NCBI GenBank assembly: GCA_001464505.1
Contig: LNEH01000201.1
Location: forward strand, 1-40,365
Direction of reading: 5' to 3'
Length of the DNA: 40,365 nt
From: Verrucomicrobia bacterium Ga0077533
GTDB lineage: Bacteria > Verrucomicrobiota > Verrucomicrobiia > Opitutales > Opitutaceae
In this document: one piece after another, positions 7,904-15,713 of the stretch
Position numbering within the stretch: the stretch's first letter is position 1
Layout of the letters: each line of letters begins with the position of its first letter
Position numbers and translations under genes: made by a program
Notes under the pieces: model-generated
Told to the model about the DNA's origin: nothing
Seen by the model: the letters and a program-made list of their open reading frames with translations, nothing else
Database searches by the model: none

Positions 7904-7955
7904 CCCCAGCGCGTTTCGGGGCGCAAGAAGCGCGTTGAGGTCACCACGCTCCACC
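7889..7955. repeat. REP-like palindrome, copy 3 (3' of the transposase)
   Basis: It starts GGTGGAACGCG and ends CGCTCCACC, nearly identical to copy 2 at 7266 and in the same orientation. It lies at the 3' end of the broken RAYT gene, 13 bp before the end of sufS on the other strand, and may serve as a bidirectional terminator between the convergent genes. Confidence 0.85.
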
Positions 7956-7968
7956 TCAAAGGCAGAGA

Positions 7969-9201
7969 TTAACCGGCAAAAAATTTGCTGATCTTTTGCA
8001 GCGTCGAAACGAGCCGGTCGATGTCGGCCTCGGTGTTGTAAAGATAGAAGCTGGCGCGGGAGGTGGATGAGAGCCCGAGTTTTTTCATCAGCGGCTGGTT
8101 GCAGTGGTGGCCGCCGCGGAGGGCGACACCTTCCTGGTCGGCCATCGTCACGACATCGTGCGCGTGCACGCCCTTGAGGTCGAAGCTGACGACGCCGCTG
8201 CGGTGATGCGCCGGGCCGAGAATGCGGAGGCCCGGCACCTCGGCCTTCAGCCGGGCGTAGGCGGTGGCGGCGAGTTTCTCGTCGTGCGCCGCGATGGCCT
8301 CGCGGCCGAGGTCGTCGAGATAATCCATGGCGCGGGCGAGCGCGATGACGTCGGCGATGTTGGGCGTGCCGGCCTCAAACTTGGCCGGGACGGGGGCCCA
8401 TTTGCTTTCAAAATACTCGACGTTGGAGATCATGCTGCCGCCGCCGCGGTAGGGCGGCATGGCGTCGAGGAGGGCCTTGCGGCCGTAGAGCAGGCCGACA
8501 CCGGTCGGGCCGCACATCTTGTGGCCGGAGACGGCGAGGAAATCGCAGCCCATGGCGCGGACATCGAGCGGCAGGTGACCGGTGCTCTGCGCGGCGTCCA
8601 CGACCGTGAGCGCGCCGACTTTCTTGGCGGCGGCGCAGAGCTCCGCGGCGGGATTGATGACGCCAAGGGTGTTGGAGACGTGGATGAACGCGAAAATCTT
8701 CACGTCGGGCGTGAGCACCTTCGGCAGTTGCGCGAGGTCGAGCTGGCCGGTGTCGCCCGCGACGATGGGCAGGTAGCGCAGCTTGGCGCCGGTGCGGCGG
8801 GCGAGGAGCTGCCACGGCACCATGTTGGAATGGTGCTCCATCTCGGTGAGGAGGATGACGTCGCCTTTTTTCAGGTTCTCATCGCCCCACGCGTTGGCGA
8901 CGAGGTTGATGCTGTCGGTGGTGCCGGCGGTGAAGACGATCTCACCCGGCTCAGTAGCATTGATGAATTTCGCGGCGCGCTCGCGGGCCTTCTCGTAGGC
9001 GTCGGTGGCGCGCATCGAGAGCGTGTGGATGCCGCGGTGGACATTGGCGTTGTCGCGCCGGTAGTAGTGCGTGAGCGCGTCGATGACGCACTGGGGCTTC
9101 TGGGTCGTGGCGGCGTTGTCGAGGTAGACAAGCGGCTTCCCGTTGACCTGCTGGTCGAGGATGGGGAAATCGGCGCGGAGGTTTTTCCAGGCGGCGTTCA
9201 T
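7969..9201 (-). CDS. sufS: Cysteine desulfurase SufS
   Basis: A PLP-dependent group II cysteine desulfurase that takes sulfur from cysteine as a persulfide for Fe-S cluster assembly. The protein is 410 aa, the usual length. The PLP lysine is Lys228 in VSGHKMCGPTG, the PLP-contact His lies in MEHHSNMVPW, and the catalytic cysteine is Cys367 in RGGHHCNQPLM, the SufS-type context. The ATG at 9201 matches the family's N-terminus (LRADFPILDQQVNGKPLVYLDNAAT). It is downstream of sufU in the same orientation across a 171-bp spacer that holds an inverted repeat. SufU-type partners accept the persulfide from SufS, which fits the pairing. Confidence 0.95.
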   Translation of the reverse strand: MNAAWKNLRADFPILDQQVNGKPLVYLDNAATTQKPQCVIDALTHYYRRDNANVHRGIHTLSMRATDAYEKARERAAKFINATEPGEIVFTAGTTDSINLVANAWGDENLKKGDVILLTEMEHHSNMVPWQLLARRTGAKLRYLPIVAGDTGQLDLAQLPKVLTPDVKIFAFIHVSNTLGVINPAAELCAAAKKVGALTVVDAAQSTGHLPLDVRAMGCDFLAVSGHKMCGPTGVGLLYGRKALLDAMPPYRGGGSMISNVEYFESKWAPVPAKFEAGTPNIADVIALARAMDYLDDLGREAIAAHDEKLAATAYARLKAEVPGLRILGPAHHRSGVVSFDLKGVHAHDVVTMADQEGVALRGGHHCNQPLMKKLGLSSTSRASFYLYNTEADIDRLVSTLQKISKFFAG

Positions 9202-9245
9202 GGAGGCAGTAGCGAGTAGCGAGGAGTGAGTAGCGAGCTTCCCGA

Positions 9246-9347
9246 CACACCCCGGCGCTGTGCGCCACCCCTCTTCATAGAGGGGACTGCGCTGCCGCGA
9301 TGGCCGAAGATCCCCTCTGGAGAGGGGTGCCTGAAGGGCGGGGTGTG
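9246..9347. repeat. Inverted repeat between sufU and sufS
   Basis: CACACCCC (9246-9253) pairs with GGGGTGTG (9340-9347), and an inner pair is formed by CACCCCTC...GAGGGG and CCCCTC...GAGGGGTG. A related but interrupted copy is present around 33921-34170. To its right-strand left, 9208-9237 carries TAGCGAGTAGCGAG words like the nuoJ-nuoK spacer arm, without a partner. Confidence 0.7.
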
Positions 9348-9372
9348 GCGTTTGGGCATGTTCGTCAATTTA

Positions 9373-9828
9373 TCAGTCGCTCGGTTTCTCGGTGGTCACG
9401 GGGGTGGCGTCGCCTTTGGCGGCGTTGAGGGCGGCGTGCCAGCCAAGCGTGGCGCACTTGATGCGGGCGGGAAACTGGTGGACGCCGGCGAGCGCGGCAA
9501 GGTCGGACATGTCGTCCTCCGCGACCTGGCCGGTGGTGACCATTTTGTGCAGGCCGGCGTAGATCGTCTCGGCCTCGGCGATGGTCTTGCCCTTGAGGTT
9601 GACGGTCATGAGCGAGGTGCTGGCCTGCGAAATGGCGCAGCCGCTGCCCTGGAAGCTGACGTCGGCAATGCGGTCGCCCTCGAGTTTCACGTAAACGGTG
9701 ATCTGATCGCCGCACATCGGGTTGTTGCCGCTGCCGACGCGGTTGGCCGTGGGCAGGACCGAGTAGTTCCGCGGGCGGCGGTTGTGGTCGAGGATGACGG
9801 ACTGGTAGAGCTCGGTGAGGTCGTGCAT
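9373..9828 (-). CDS. sufU: SufU-type Fe-S assembly protein (NifU/IscU N-terminal fold)
   Basis: A 151-aa zinc-dependent sulfurtransferase/scaffold protein that accepts sulfur from SufS. The fold's three cysteines are present: Cys39 in NPMCGD with Asp41, Cys64 in GSGCAIS, and Cys125 in RIKCATLGW. The segment before Cys125 includes an insertion-like stretch (KMVTTGQVAEDDMSDLAALAGVHQFPAR), typical of SufU compared with IscU. The start ATG at 9828 gives MHDLTELYQSVILDHNRRPRN, the canonical N-terminus. Gene order is sufU then sufS on the minus strand; no sufB/C/D is present in the window, so those genes must lie elsewhere if the system is complete. Confidence 0.92.
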   Translation of the reverse strand: MHDLTELYQSVILDHNRRPRNYSVLPTANRVGSGNNPMCGDQITVYVKLEGDRIADVSFQGSGCAISQASTSLMTVNLKGKTIAEAETIYAGLHKMVTTGQVAEDDMSDLAALAGVHQFPARIKCATLGWHAALNAAKGDATPVTTEKPSD

Positions 9829-9897
9829 CGGCCGGAAAGTGAAGGGCAGAGGCTACGCCAGGGCGGCGGTTTGGCAAACAGAGTTTGGGGCCGCTGG

Positions 9898-9950
9898 GTA
9901 GGGCGGAGCGGCCCGCTCCGCCAAGGCGCACCGGGCCGGTGCGCCCTACC
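9898..9950. repeat. Palindromic G+C-rich repeat also found inside nuoG
   Basis: Two adjacent hairpins: GGGCGGAGCGG/CCGCTCCGCC, then GGCGCACCGG/CCGGTGCGCC (9925-9950). The second half is identical over 26 bp to 18228-18253 within nuoG, and the first half differs at two or three positions. Here it sits just past the 3' end of the NDH-2 fusion gene and could act as its terminator. Confidence 0.8.
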
Positions 9951-9958
9951 TGACGATC

Positions 9959-12016
9959 TCACGCCGGCGGCATGGGCGGGGCGGTCAGGCCGGTGGGCGG
10001 GGGCACGACCTCGAGGACACGGGCGATGAGCCGGCGGACGCGAACAACCCCGACGATGCGGCGGCTGGTCTTGTCGGCCACGACGGGGAGGGTCTTGTAA
10101 CCGTGCTCATTGAACGCGGACGCCGCGATGAGCGTGCTGTCGGTGGCGGCGAGCACCGTGGGATTCTTCATCATGAAGTCGCCGAGCGGGGTTTCGGGTT
10201 TCACCCCGTTGCTTTGGGCGCGCAGCAGGTCGGTCAGGGTGATCAGGCCCTCGAGCCGGGCGCCGTCGGGCGAGACGTAGAAGAAATCGGAAGGATGCCG
10301 GGCAAACTGATGGGTGACGTCATAGAGCGTATCGGTCGGCTTCAGCAGCGGGGTGGGGGCCGGTTCGATGAAATCCCGGAGGGAGAATTCGCGGAGGGCG
10401 GCGAGCACGGCGGGGCGTTCCTGCCAGGTCGAGGAGGAGCGGCGGGTGATGGCGGCGGTGAGGGCGGCGCGCAGCGGCGCAAGGGATTTGGAGATGGTGG
10501 TGAAGACATTCCGGCCCATGACCACGACTTCGACCGGGGTGCGGGCGCGGACGGAGGCGACACGCGGCCGGTTGTTGATCAAGGCCGCCTCGCCAAAGAA
10601 ATTGCCCGGGCCCAGTGTGGCGATGATCTCGCCCCCGGGCTGCTCCGGCGTGGCGCGCACGATCTCCACCTCGCCCTGTTCGATGACGTAGAAGCCAGAC
10701 GGTGGCTCGCCCTGCTTGATGATGTAGTCGCCCGGCTCGTAGTGGGCGTGCGTGACGCGCTCCGTGACGTCGGTCTTGATGCAGCTGAGGTCGCGGGGGA
10801 AGATGAGCAGCCAGGCCCAGTCAAAGCCCACCTGCACGCGCCGCGACCACGACGGGAGTTTGAAAAGATAGACGCCGCGCCAGGCGAACCAGGCGAGGAA
10901 ACCGGAGAGCTTGACGCCCATCATCTCGGCCACGGCGCTGTGGCCGCCGATGGAGCAGAGCTGGCCGAGCACCTTGAAGGCGAACGGCCGCGTCGCTTCG
11001 CCGGCCAGGACGCGGACGATGTTGTCGGCGCATTGCCGCCCCTGACGCTCGGCGAACTGGCCGGTGGGGGGCGAGGGCTGGCCGTCGTGCCCGTTGAGGA
11101 TGTTGGCGCAGTCGCCGATGGCCCAGGCGTTGGTCCTGCCGCGCAGGCGCATGTCCGGCTCCGTGAGCACGCGGCCTTTTTCCTTGGGCGTATCGAGCCG
11201 GTCGACGACGGGCGCGATGGTGCTGCCGATGGTGCAGACGATGGTGCCACCGCGGACGAAATCGCCCTTCAAGCCCACGCCCTCGCCGGTGGCGAGCATC
11301 ACGCGGGCGTTGAGCTTCATGGTGACGCCGGCCTTTTCCATCTTCTTCCGGGCGAACTCGCGGAGCTGCGGGCTGATTTCCGGCAGCAGCTGGTCGCGCG
11401 AGTGGATGAGCGTGACGCTGACGTCGTCGTCGCGGAGGTGGGCGTAGAAGCGCAGACTGGAGCGGACCAGGTCGTTGATCTCGCCGGCGGTCTCGACGCC
11501 GCTGTAGCCGCCGCCGACGACCACGAAGGAGAGATACCAGCGGCGCTTGACCGGGTCGTCGCAGACCTCGGCCTTTTCCATCGAGGAGAGGATGTGGGTG
11601 CGCAGAACGGCGGCGTCGCCGACGGTCTTCAACGGGAAGGCATGGTCGGCCATGCCGGGCACGACATTGAGGTTGGAAATGTTGCCGCAGGCGATGACGA
11701 CATGGTCGTAGTCGAGGTGGCGCGGCTGGCCGTCGTGGCTCTCGTATTCGATCCGGCTGGCATTCAAGTCGATGCCCTTGACTTCCTCGGTGCGGCATTG
11801 GACGGCCGGCAGGAGCTGGCGAAGCGGCACGATGACATCGAGCAGGTTGAGCGATGAGCCGACGGCGTCGGCCAGCAGCGGGCTGAAGACGAGATGGTTT
11901 TCCTTGTTGAAGAGCACCAGCTCCGCGTCACCGCCCCGCAGGTGGGAGGAAAGGGTCTGGGCGCATTTCACCCCGCCAAAGCCTCCGCCGATGATGACAA
12001 TGCGTTTCGCGGGCAT
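9959..12016 (-). CDS. Type II NADH dehydrogenase fused to cNMP-binding and CBS domains
   Basis: A 685-aa single-chain flavoprotein NADH:quinone oxidoreductase with a regulatory tail. FAD motif IVIIGGGFGGVKCA at 5-18; second nucleotide motif VVVGGGYSGVETAGEI near 165-180; AIGDCAN near 299-305 is the FAD-closing motif. The region LSGFLAWFAWRGVYLFKLPSW near 370-390 is the usual C-terminal membrane-anchoring part of NDH-2. Residues about 420-525 form a cyclic-nucleotide-binding domain with the phosphate-cassette pattern FFGEAALINNRPRVASVRA, and about 545-670 form a CBS pair. The ATG at 12016 is chosen because MPAKRIVIIGGG starts as the family does; an in-frame upstream ATG at 12196 would run through the tRNA gene. 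It is divergent from the nuo operon, with the tRNA between. A direct response to cAMP or adenylates is inferred only from domains. Confidence 0.85.
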   Translation of the reverse strand: MPAKRIVIIGGGFGGVKCAQTLSSHLRGGDAELVLFNKENHLVFSPLLADAVGSSLNLLDVIVPLRQLLPAVQCRTEEVKGIDLNASRIEYESHDGQPRHLDYDHVVIACGNISNLNVVPGMADHAFPLKTVGDAAVLRTHILSSMEKAEVCDDPVKRRWYLSFVVVGGGYSGVETAGEINDLVRSSLRFYAHLRDDDVSVTLIHSRDQLLPEISPQLREFARKKMEKAGVTMKLNARVMLATGEGVGLKGDFVRGGTIVCTIGSTIAPVVDRLDTPKEKGRVLTEPDMRLRGRTNAWAIGDCANILNGHDGQPSPPTGQFAERQGRQCADNIVRVLAGEATRPFAFKVLGQLCSIGGHSAVAEMMGVKLSGFLAWFAWRGVYLFKLPSWSRRVQVGFDWAWLLIFPRDLSCIKTDVTERVTHAHYEPGDYIIKQGEPPSGFYVIEQGEVEIVRATPEQPGGEIIATLGPGNFFGEAALINNRPRVASVRARTPVEVVVMGRNVFTTISKSLAPLRAALTAAITRRSSSTWQERPAVLAALREFSLRDFIEPAPTPLLKPTDTLYDVTHQFARHPSDFFYVSPDGARLEGLITLTDLLRAQSNGVKPETPLGDFMMKNPTVLAATDSTLIAASAFNEHGYKTLPVVADKTSRRIVGVVRVRRLIARVLEVVPPPTGLTAPPMPPA

Positions 12017-12141
12017 GAAGTGAGTGCGGAGCCAGTCTGCCGGGGCTTGGACCCAAGGCAATACGCGGTTCGCGGGTCGAGATGAATTTCCGTTGACCGC
12101 CGACTGGGGCTTTCCCTTAACTCGGCCCCTTCTACGGACAC

Positions 12142-12231
12142 GGAGGGGTGGCAGAGTGGTCGAATGCGCGTGCTTGGAAAGCACGTATAGCCGCAAGGCT
12201 ATCGGGGGTTCGAATCCCCCCCCCTCCGCCA
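12142..12231 (+). tRNA. tRNA-Ser (anticodon GGA)
   Basis: 90 nt with a 7-bp acceptor stem (GGAGGGG/CCCCTCC), discriminator G and an encoded CCA end. The anticodon loop CTTGGAAAG gives GGA, reading UCC/UCU serine codons. The long variable arm TAGCC-GCAA-GGCTA is typical of class II tRNAs, and the T arm reads GGGGGTTCGAATCCCCC. Confidence 0.95.
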
Positions 12232-12346
12232 GTGGCGCGCGATAAAATATTTCAGCGACACTACGAGTCTTAAAGCTGGTCCGGTGAACAAAACCGCCTT
12301 GCTTGGATGGGGTGGGGTGGTAGCTTGGGTCGATTTTTACACACCC

Positions 12347-12859
12347 ATGGTCACCGCCAATCCGGAGCTCGCCTATAATAGTAAAATCGAGGGTGACGTC
12401 ACCGTCACCCGGGCCGATGCCGCGATCAATTGGCTGCGGACGAACTCCATGTGGCCGATGCCCATGGGCCTGGCCTGCTGCGCCATCGAGCTGATGGCTT
12501 CGGCCGCCAGCCGGTTCGACATCGCCCGTTTCGGGGCCGAGGTCATGCGCTTCTCGCCCCGCCAGTCCGACTGCATGATCGTGGCCGGCACCGTCACCTA
12601 CAAGATGGCCCCGGTGGTCCGGCGCATCTATGACCAGATGGCCGCCCCGAAATGGGTCATCGCCATGGGCGCCTGCGCCAGTTCGGGCGGCATGTATCGG
12701 AGCTACGCCACCCTCCAGGGCGTCGATCGCATCCTGCCGGTGGACGTCTATGTCAGCGGCTGTCCGCCACGCCCCGAGGCCCTGCTCGATGCCCTGATGA
12801 AGCTCCAGACCAAGGTGCGCACGGAACGCTCTTGGAAGAAAAATTTCAGCGCCGCCTGA
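12347..12859 (+). CDS. nuoB: NADH-quinone oxidoreductase subunit B
   Basis: Holds cluster N2, the last Fe-S centre before quinone, in the peripheral arm of NDH-1. The protein is 170 aa from the ATG at 12347. The N2 ligands are Cys44 and Cys45 in [11 protein letters not shown], Cys110 in MGACASSGG, and Cys139 in [11 protein letters not shown]. An in-frame GTG at 12284 would add 21 residues without family support. This is the first gene of the operon here: the 115 bp between the tRNA and this gene cannot hold a nuoA gene. No clear Shine-Dalgarno is seen before either start. Confidence 0.95.
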   Translation: MVTANPELAYNSKIEGDVTVTRADAAINWLRTNSMWPMPMGLACCAIELMASAASRFDIARFGAEVMRFSPRQSDCMIVAGTVTYKMAPVVRRIYDQMAAPKWVIAMGACASSGGMYRSYATLQGVDRILPVDVYVSGCPPRPEALLDALMKLQTKVRTERSWKKNFSAA

Positions 12860-12873
12860 TTCCGCTGCCGCGC

Positions 12874-13494
12874 ATGACCACCGACGTCGCCCTCCCGACT
12901 GCCGTCAGCCAGCAATTTCCCTCGGCCACGCCGCGGACCAGCCTCGATTGCCCGGCCTTCAACATCCCCGCCGGCGACGCGCGGGCTTTGCTGAAGCACC
13001 TGCGCGACACGCTAGGCTACGACTTCCTGATGGACCTGACGGCGATTGACTGGAGCGCCGGGCAATCCCCGCGCTTCACCGTGGTCTGGCATCTCTATTC
13101 CAGCACCAAGCACACCTACGTGCGCATCGCGGCCCACTGCGCCACCGACGCCGAGCCGGCAATGCCGACCGCCACAGGTCTCTGGGCTGGCGCCGACTGG
13201 CACGAGCGCGAAGTCTATGACATGTTCGGCATCAAGTTCACCGGCCACCCCGACCTGCGCCGCATTTTGATGTGGGACGCCTATCCGTATTTTCCGCTCC
13301 GCAAGGAATTCCCGCTGGCCGGCCTGCCCACCGAGATGTCCGACGCGGACATCAACGCCGAGACCGGGGTCGGCGTCATTGCCGCGCCGATGGCCGGCGG
13401 CCCCTTCGTGGCCACGCCGGGCGAGCCGATGAGCGAGGCCGAGCCCCGGGCCAAGGACGAGACCTGGAACGAACAGCGCGAGAAACCCGAGTAA
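12874..13494 (+). CDS. nuoC: NADH-quinone oxidoreductase subunit C
   Basis: A peripheral-arm subunit of NDH-1 that packs against NuoD and NuoB. The protein is 206 aa. The family signature WHEREVYDMFGIKFTGHPDLR lies at about 109-129. The C-terminus extends beyond the signature with a low-complexity, acidic tail (from about 155) ending ETWNEQREKPE. It starts 14 nt after nuoB and stops one base before the nuoD ATG, so B-C-D are tightly coupled. NuoC and NuoD are separate here, not fused as in enterobacteria. Confidence 0.93.
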   Translation: MTTDVALPTAVSQQFPSATPRTSLDCPAFNIPAGDARALLKHLRDTLGYDFLMDLTAIDWSAGQSPRFTVVWHLYSSTKHTYVRIAAHCATDAEPAMPTATGLWAGADWHEREVYDMFGIKFTGHPDLRRILMWDAYPYFPLRKEFPLAGLPTEMSDADINAETGVGVIAAPMAGGPFVATPGEPMSEAEPRAKDETWNEQREKPE

Positions 13495-13495
13495 C

Positions 13496-14752
13496 ATGGC
13501 CACCGATTACTCATTCCCGGACACCGCCGCGAAAACCGCGACCGCCCGACCTGAGCCTGCCGATGGGCCGTCCAAGGAGTTCGACTCGGGGAAAATGTCC
13601 CTCTCGATGGGTCCGTCGCACCCGTCCACCCACGGCGTGCTCCGCATCCAGTTCGAGCTCGACGGCGAGATCGTGACCAAGGCCAACCCGGTCATCGGCT
13701 ACCTGCACCGCGGGGACGAAAAGATCGCCGAGAACATGACCTACAACCAGTTCGTGCCCTACACGGACCGCCTGGACTACCTCGCCCCGCTGGCCAACAA
13801 CATGGCCTACGCCATCGCGGTCGAGCGCCTGGCCGGCCTCGAAGTGCCGGCCCGCTGCCAGGCGATCCGCGTCCTCACCGCCGAAATGGCGCGCGTGTCG
13901 TCGCACCTGATGGGCCTCGGCGCCTACGGCATCGATGTCGGCGCGTGGACGGTGTTCATGTATTGCTTCGAGGAGCGCGAGAAACTCTACCAGCTCTTCG
14001 AGGAACTGACCGGCGCCCGGTTCACCACCAGCTACACCCGCATCGGCGGCCTCCAGCGCGACGTGCCCGTCGGCTGGACCGACAAGGTCGACAAGTTCTG
14101 CGACCAGTTCCTGCCGATCCTCGAGGAGATCCTCGGCCTGCTTTCGCGCAACAAGATCTTCCTCGATCGCACGGTGGACATCGGCGTCATCTCGCAGGCC
14201 GACGCCATCGCCTACGGTCTCACCGGCCCGAACCTCCGCGGCTCCGGCGTGGCCAACGATCTGCGCAAAGACCGGCCTTACTCGGGTTACGGGCAGTATG
14301 AGTTCGACGTGCCGGTCGGCTCGAAGGGCGATTGCTACGACCGCTACCTCTGCCGCGGCGAGGAGATGAAGCAGTCCATCCGCATCATCCGGCAGGTCGT
14401 GAAGAATTTCCCCGGGGGCGACTGGTATGCCCGGGACGCGCGCAAGATCTTCGCCCCGCCCAAGGACAAGGTGCTCACCTCGATGGAGGAGCTCATCAAC
14501 AACTTCATGATCGTGACCGAGGGCCCGCAGATGCCGGCCGGCGAGGTCTATTTCGAGGCCGAGAACCCCAAGGGCGTGCTTGGTTTCTTCATCGTGAGCA
14601 AGGGCGGCGGCGTGCCGTATCGCCTAAAGATCCGCAGCCCCTCGTTCTGCAATTTGTCCATCCTCCCCAAGCTCTGCGTCGGCAACATGGTCTCCGACGT
14701 CGTCTCCATCCTCGGCTCGCTCGACTTCGTCATGGGCGAGTGCGACCGGTGA
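13496..14752 (+). CDS. nuoD: NADH-quinone oxidoreductase subunit D
   Basis: The 49-kDa-type subunit that forms the quinone pocket with NuoB. The protein is 418 aa. The pocket motif MGPSHPSTHGVLR puts His42 and His46 in the expected loop, and the C-terminal block RSPSFCNLSILPKLCVGNMV leading to the final FVMGECDR is conserved. About 30 N-terminal residues precede the conserved core. It starts one base after the nuoC stop codon and is followed by a 114-nt spacer holding an inverted repeat. Confidence 0.95.
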   Translation: MATDYSFPDTAAKTATARPEPADGPSKEFDSGKMSLSMGPSHPSTHGVLRIQFELDGEIVTKANPVIGYLHRGDEKIAENMTYNQFVPYTDRLDYLAPLANNMAYAIAVERLAGLEVPARCQAIRVLTAEMARVSSHLMGLGAYGIDVGAWTVFMYCFEEREKLYQLFEELTGARFTTSYTRIGGLQRDVPVGWTDKVDKFCDQFLPILEEILGLLSRNKIFLDRTVDIGVISQADAIAYGLTGPNLRGSGVANDLRKDRPYSGYGQYEFDVPVGSKGDCYDRYLCRGEEMKQSIRIIRQVVKNFPGGDWYARDARKIFAPPKDKVLTSMEELINNFMIVTEGPQMPAGEVYFEAENPKGVLGFFIVSKGGGVPYRLKIRSPSFCNLSILPKLCVGNMVSDVVSILGSLDFVMGECDR

Positions 14753-14762
14753 GGCGGATTTT

Positions 14763-14849
14763 TAACCACGAAAAACACGAAATACATCAAATGAAGAACC
14801 AACCAGAACAACGGATTTCTTTCGTGTGTTTGGTGTATTTCGTGGTGAC
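14763..14849. repeat. Inverted repeat in the nuoD-nuoE spacer
   Basis: Left arm TTAACCACGAAAAACACG... from 14763; right arm ...TTTGGTGTATTTCGTGGT ending about 14849. The arms are imperfect inverted copies of a CACGAAATACAC word family also seen in the nuoF-nuoG spacer. The right arm ends about 17 nt before the nuoE ATG. Confidence 0.8.
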
Positions 14850-14866
14850 CGGACTTCTCTGAGTTA

Positions 14867-15361
14867 ATGAATCTCAAACCCACCACGCTCACGCAAATCG
14901 ACGAGGTGATCACCCATTACCCGGTGAAGCGCAGCGCCGTGTTGCCGCTGCTGCACCTCGTGCAGGAGGACGCCGGCTGGATTTCCCCCGAGGCCATCGA
15001 GTGGATCGCGGTCAAGCTCGAGCTGCAACCGATCAACGTTTACGAGCTGGTCACTTTTTATCCGATGTTCCGGCAAAAGCCGATCGGCCGCCGCCACATC
15101 AAGGTCTGCCGCACGCTCTCCTGCGCGCTGACCGGCGGCTACAGGGTCTGCGACCAGTTTCAGAAGGAATTTGGCTGCCACCCCGGCGAGGTCTCCGCCG
15201 ACGGCGAGGTGACCGTTGATTTTGTCGAGTGCCTGGCGAGCTGCGGCACCGGCCCGGTGGTCATGATTGATGACGACCTCCACGAACGCGTCGACGCCGC
15301 CAAGGTGAAGGCCTTGAGCGACCAAATCAGAACGGCGGCCTCGCGCCGCCCGGCTTCATGA
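14867..15361 (+). CDS. nuoE: NADH-quinone oxidoreductase subunit E
   Basis: A 24-kDa-type subunit of the NADH-input module carrying the 2Fe-2S cluster N1a. The protein is 164 aa. Ligands are Cys81 and Cys86 (VCRTLSCAL) and Cys122 and Cys126 (VECLASCGTGP), the thioredoxin-like arrangement. The N-terminal helical part (QIDEVITHYPVKRSAVLPLLHLVQEDAGWIS) is typical. Its stop overlaps the start of the following small membrane ORF (ATGA). Confidence 0.95.
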   Translation: MNLKPTTLTQIDEVITHYPVKRSAVLPLLHLVQEDAGWISPEAIEWIAVKLELQPINVYELVTFYPMFRQKPIGRRHIKVCRTLSCALTGGYRVCDQFQKEFGCHPGEVSADGEVTVDFVECLASCGTGPVVMIDDDLHERVDAAKVKALSDQIRTAASRRPAS

Positions 15362-15672
15362 AAAAATACCGCATCCTCCAGGTTCCGCCGATCCGGTTCG
15401 GCATCGTCCTCGGACTGATCAACGGCGTCGTCGGCATGCTCGTCGCGCCCGTCCTGCTGCTCACGCTCGGCGCCGCCGCCACCGCGGCCGACCTCATGGT
15501 CGCGCCCAAGCTGCTGGGCATTCCCTGGCTGTTCGCCGGCGTCGGGGCGCTGTTCATGCCCTTCATCCACGCCGTCGGCGGCTTCGTGGTCGGCGTCCTG
15601 CTCGCCATGGTCTACAACTTCGCCGCCCGCTGGACCGGCGGCATCGAGATCGTGCTCGACGACAAATCCTGA
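15358..15672 (+). CDS. Small membrane protein inside the nuo operon (unknown function)
   Basis: A 104-aa protein with two clear hydrophobic segments, about 13-40 (FGIVLGLINGVVGMLVAPVL) and 52-85, and a short charged N-terminus (MKKYR). The C-terminus reads VYNFAARWTGGIEIVLDD, which resembles the end of DUF3566-type small membrane proteins (YN..A...GGIE..L); that is pattern recognition by eye. It overlaps nuoE by four bases and precedes nuoF by 41 nt, so it is translated with the NADH-input module. I know of no standard NDH-1 subunit at this position and do not assign a role. Confidence 0.8.
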   Translation: MKKYRILQVPPIRFGIVLGLINGVVGMLVAPVLLLTLGAAATAADLMVAPKLLGIPWLFAGVGALFMPFIHAVGGFVVGVLLAMVYNFAARWTGGIEIVLDDKS

Positions 15673-15713
15673 ACCTGGCTTCCGGCCCCTTCACTCTCAC
15701 TTTCACTTCTGAA

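Noticed and set aside
10103-11857. 584-codon plus-strand frame opposite the NDH-2 fusion gene
   Set aside because: Complementary-strand artefact; the minus strand has all NDH-2, cNMP and CBS motifs.
12017-12196. N-terminal 60-residue extension of the NDH-2 protein
   Set aside because: It would run antisense through the tRNA-Ser gene and has no NDH-2 similarity; MPAKRIVIIGGG is the natural start.
12284-12346. GTG start adding 21 residues to NuoB
   Set aside because: The extension has no family support and no ribosome site; the ATG at 12347 gives the usual length.
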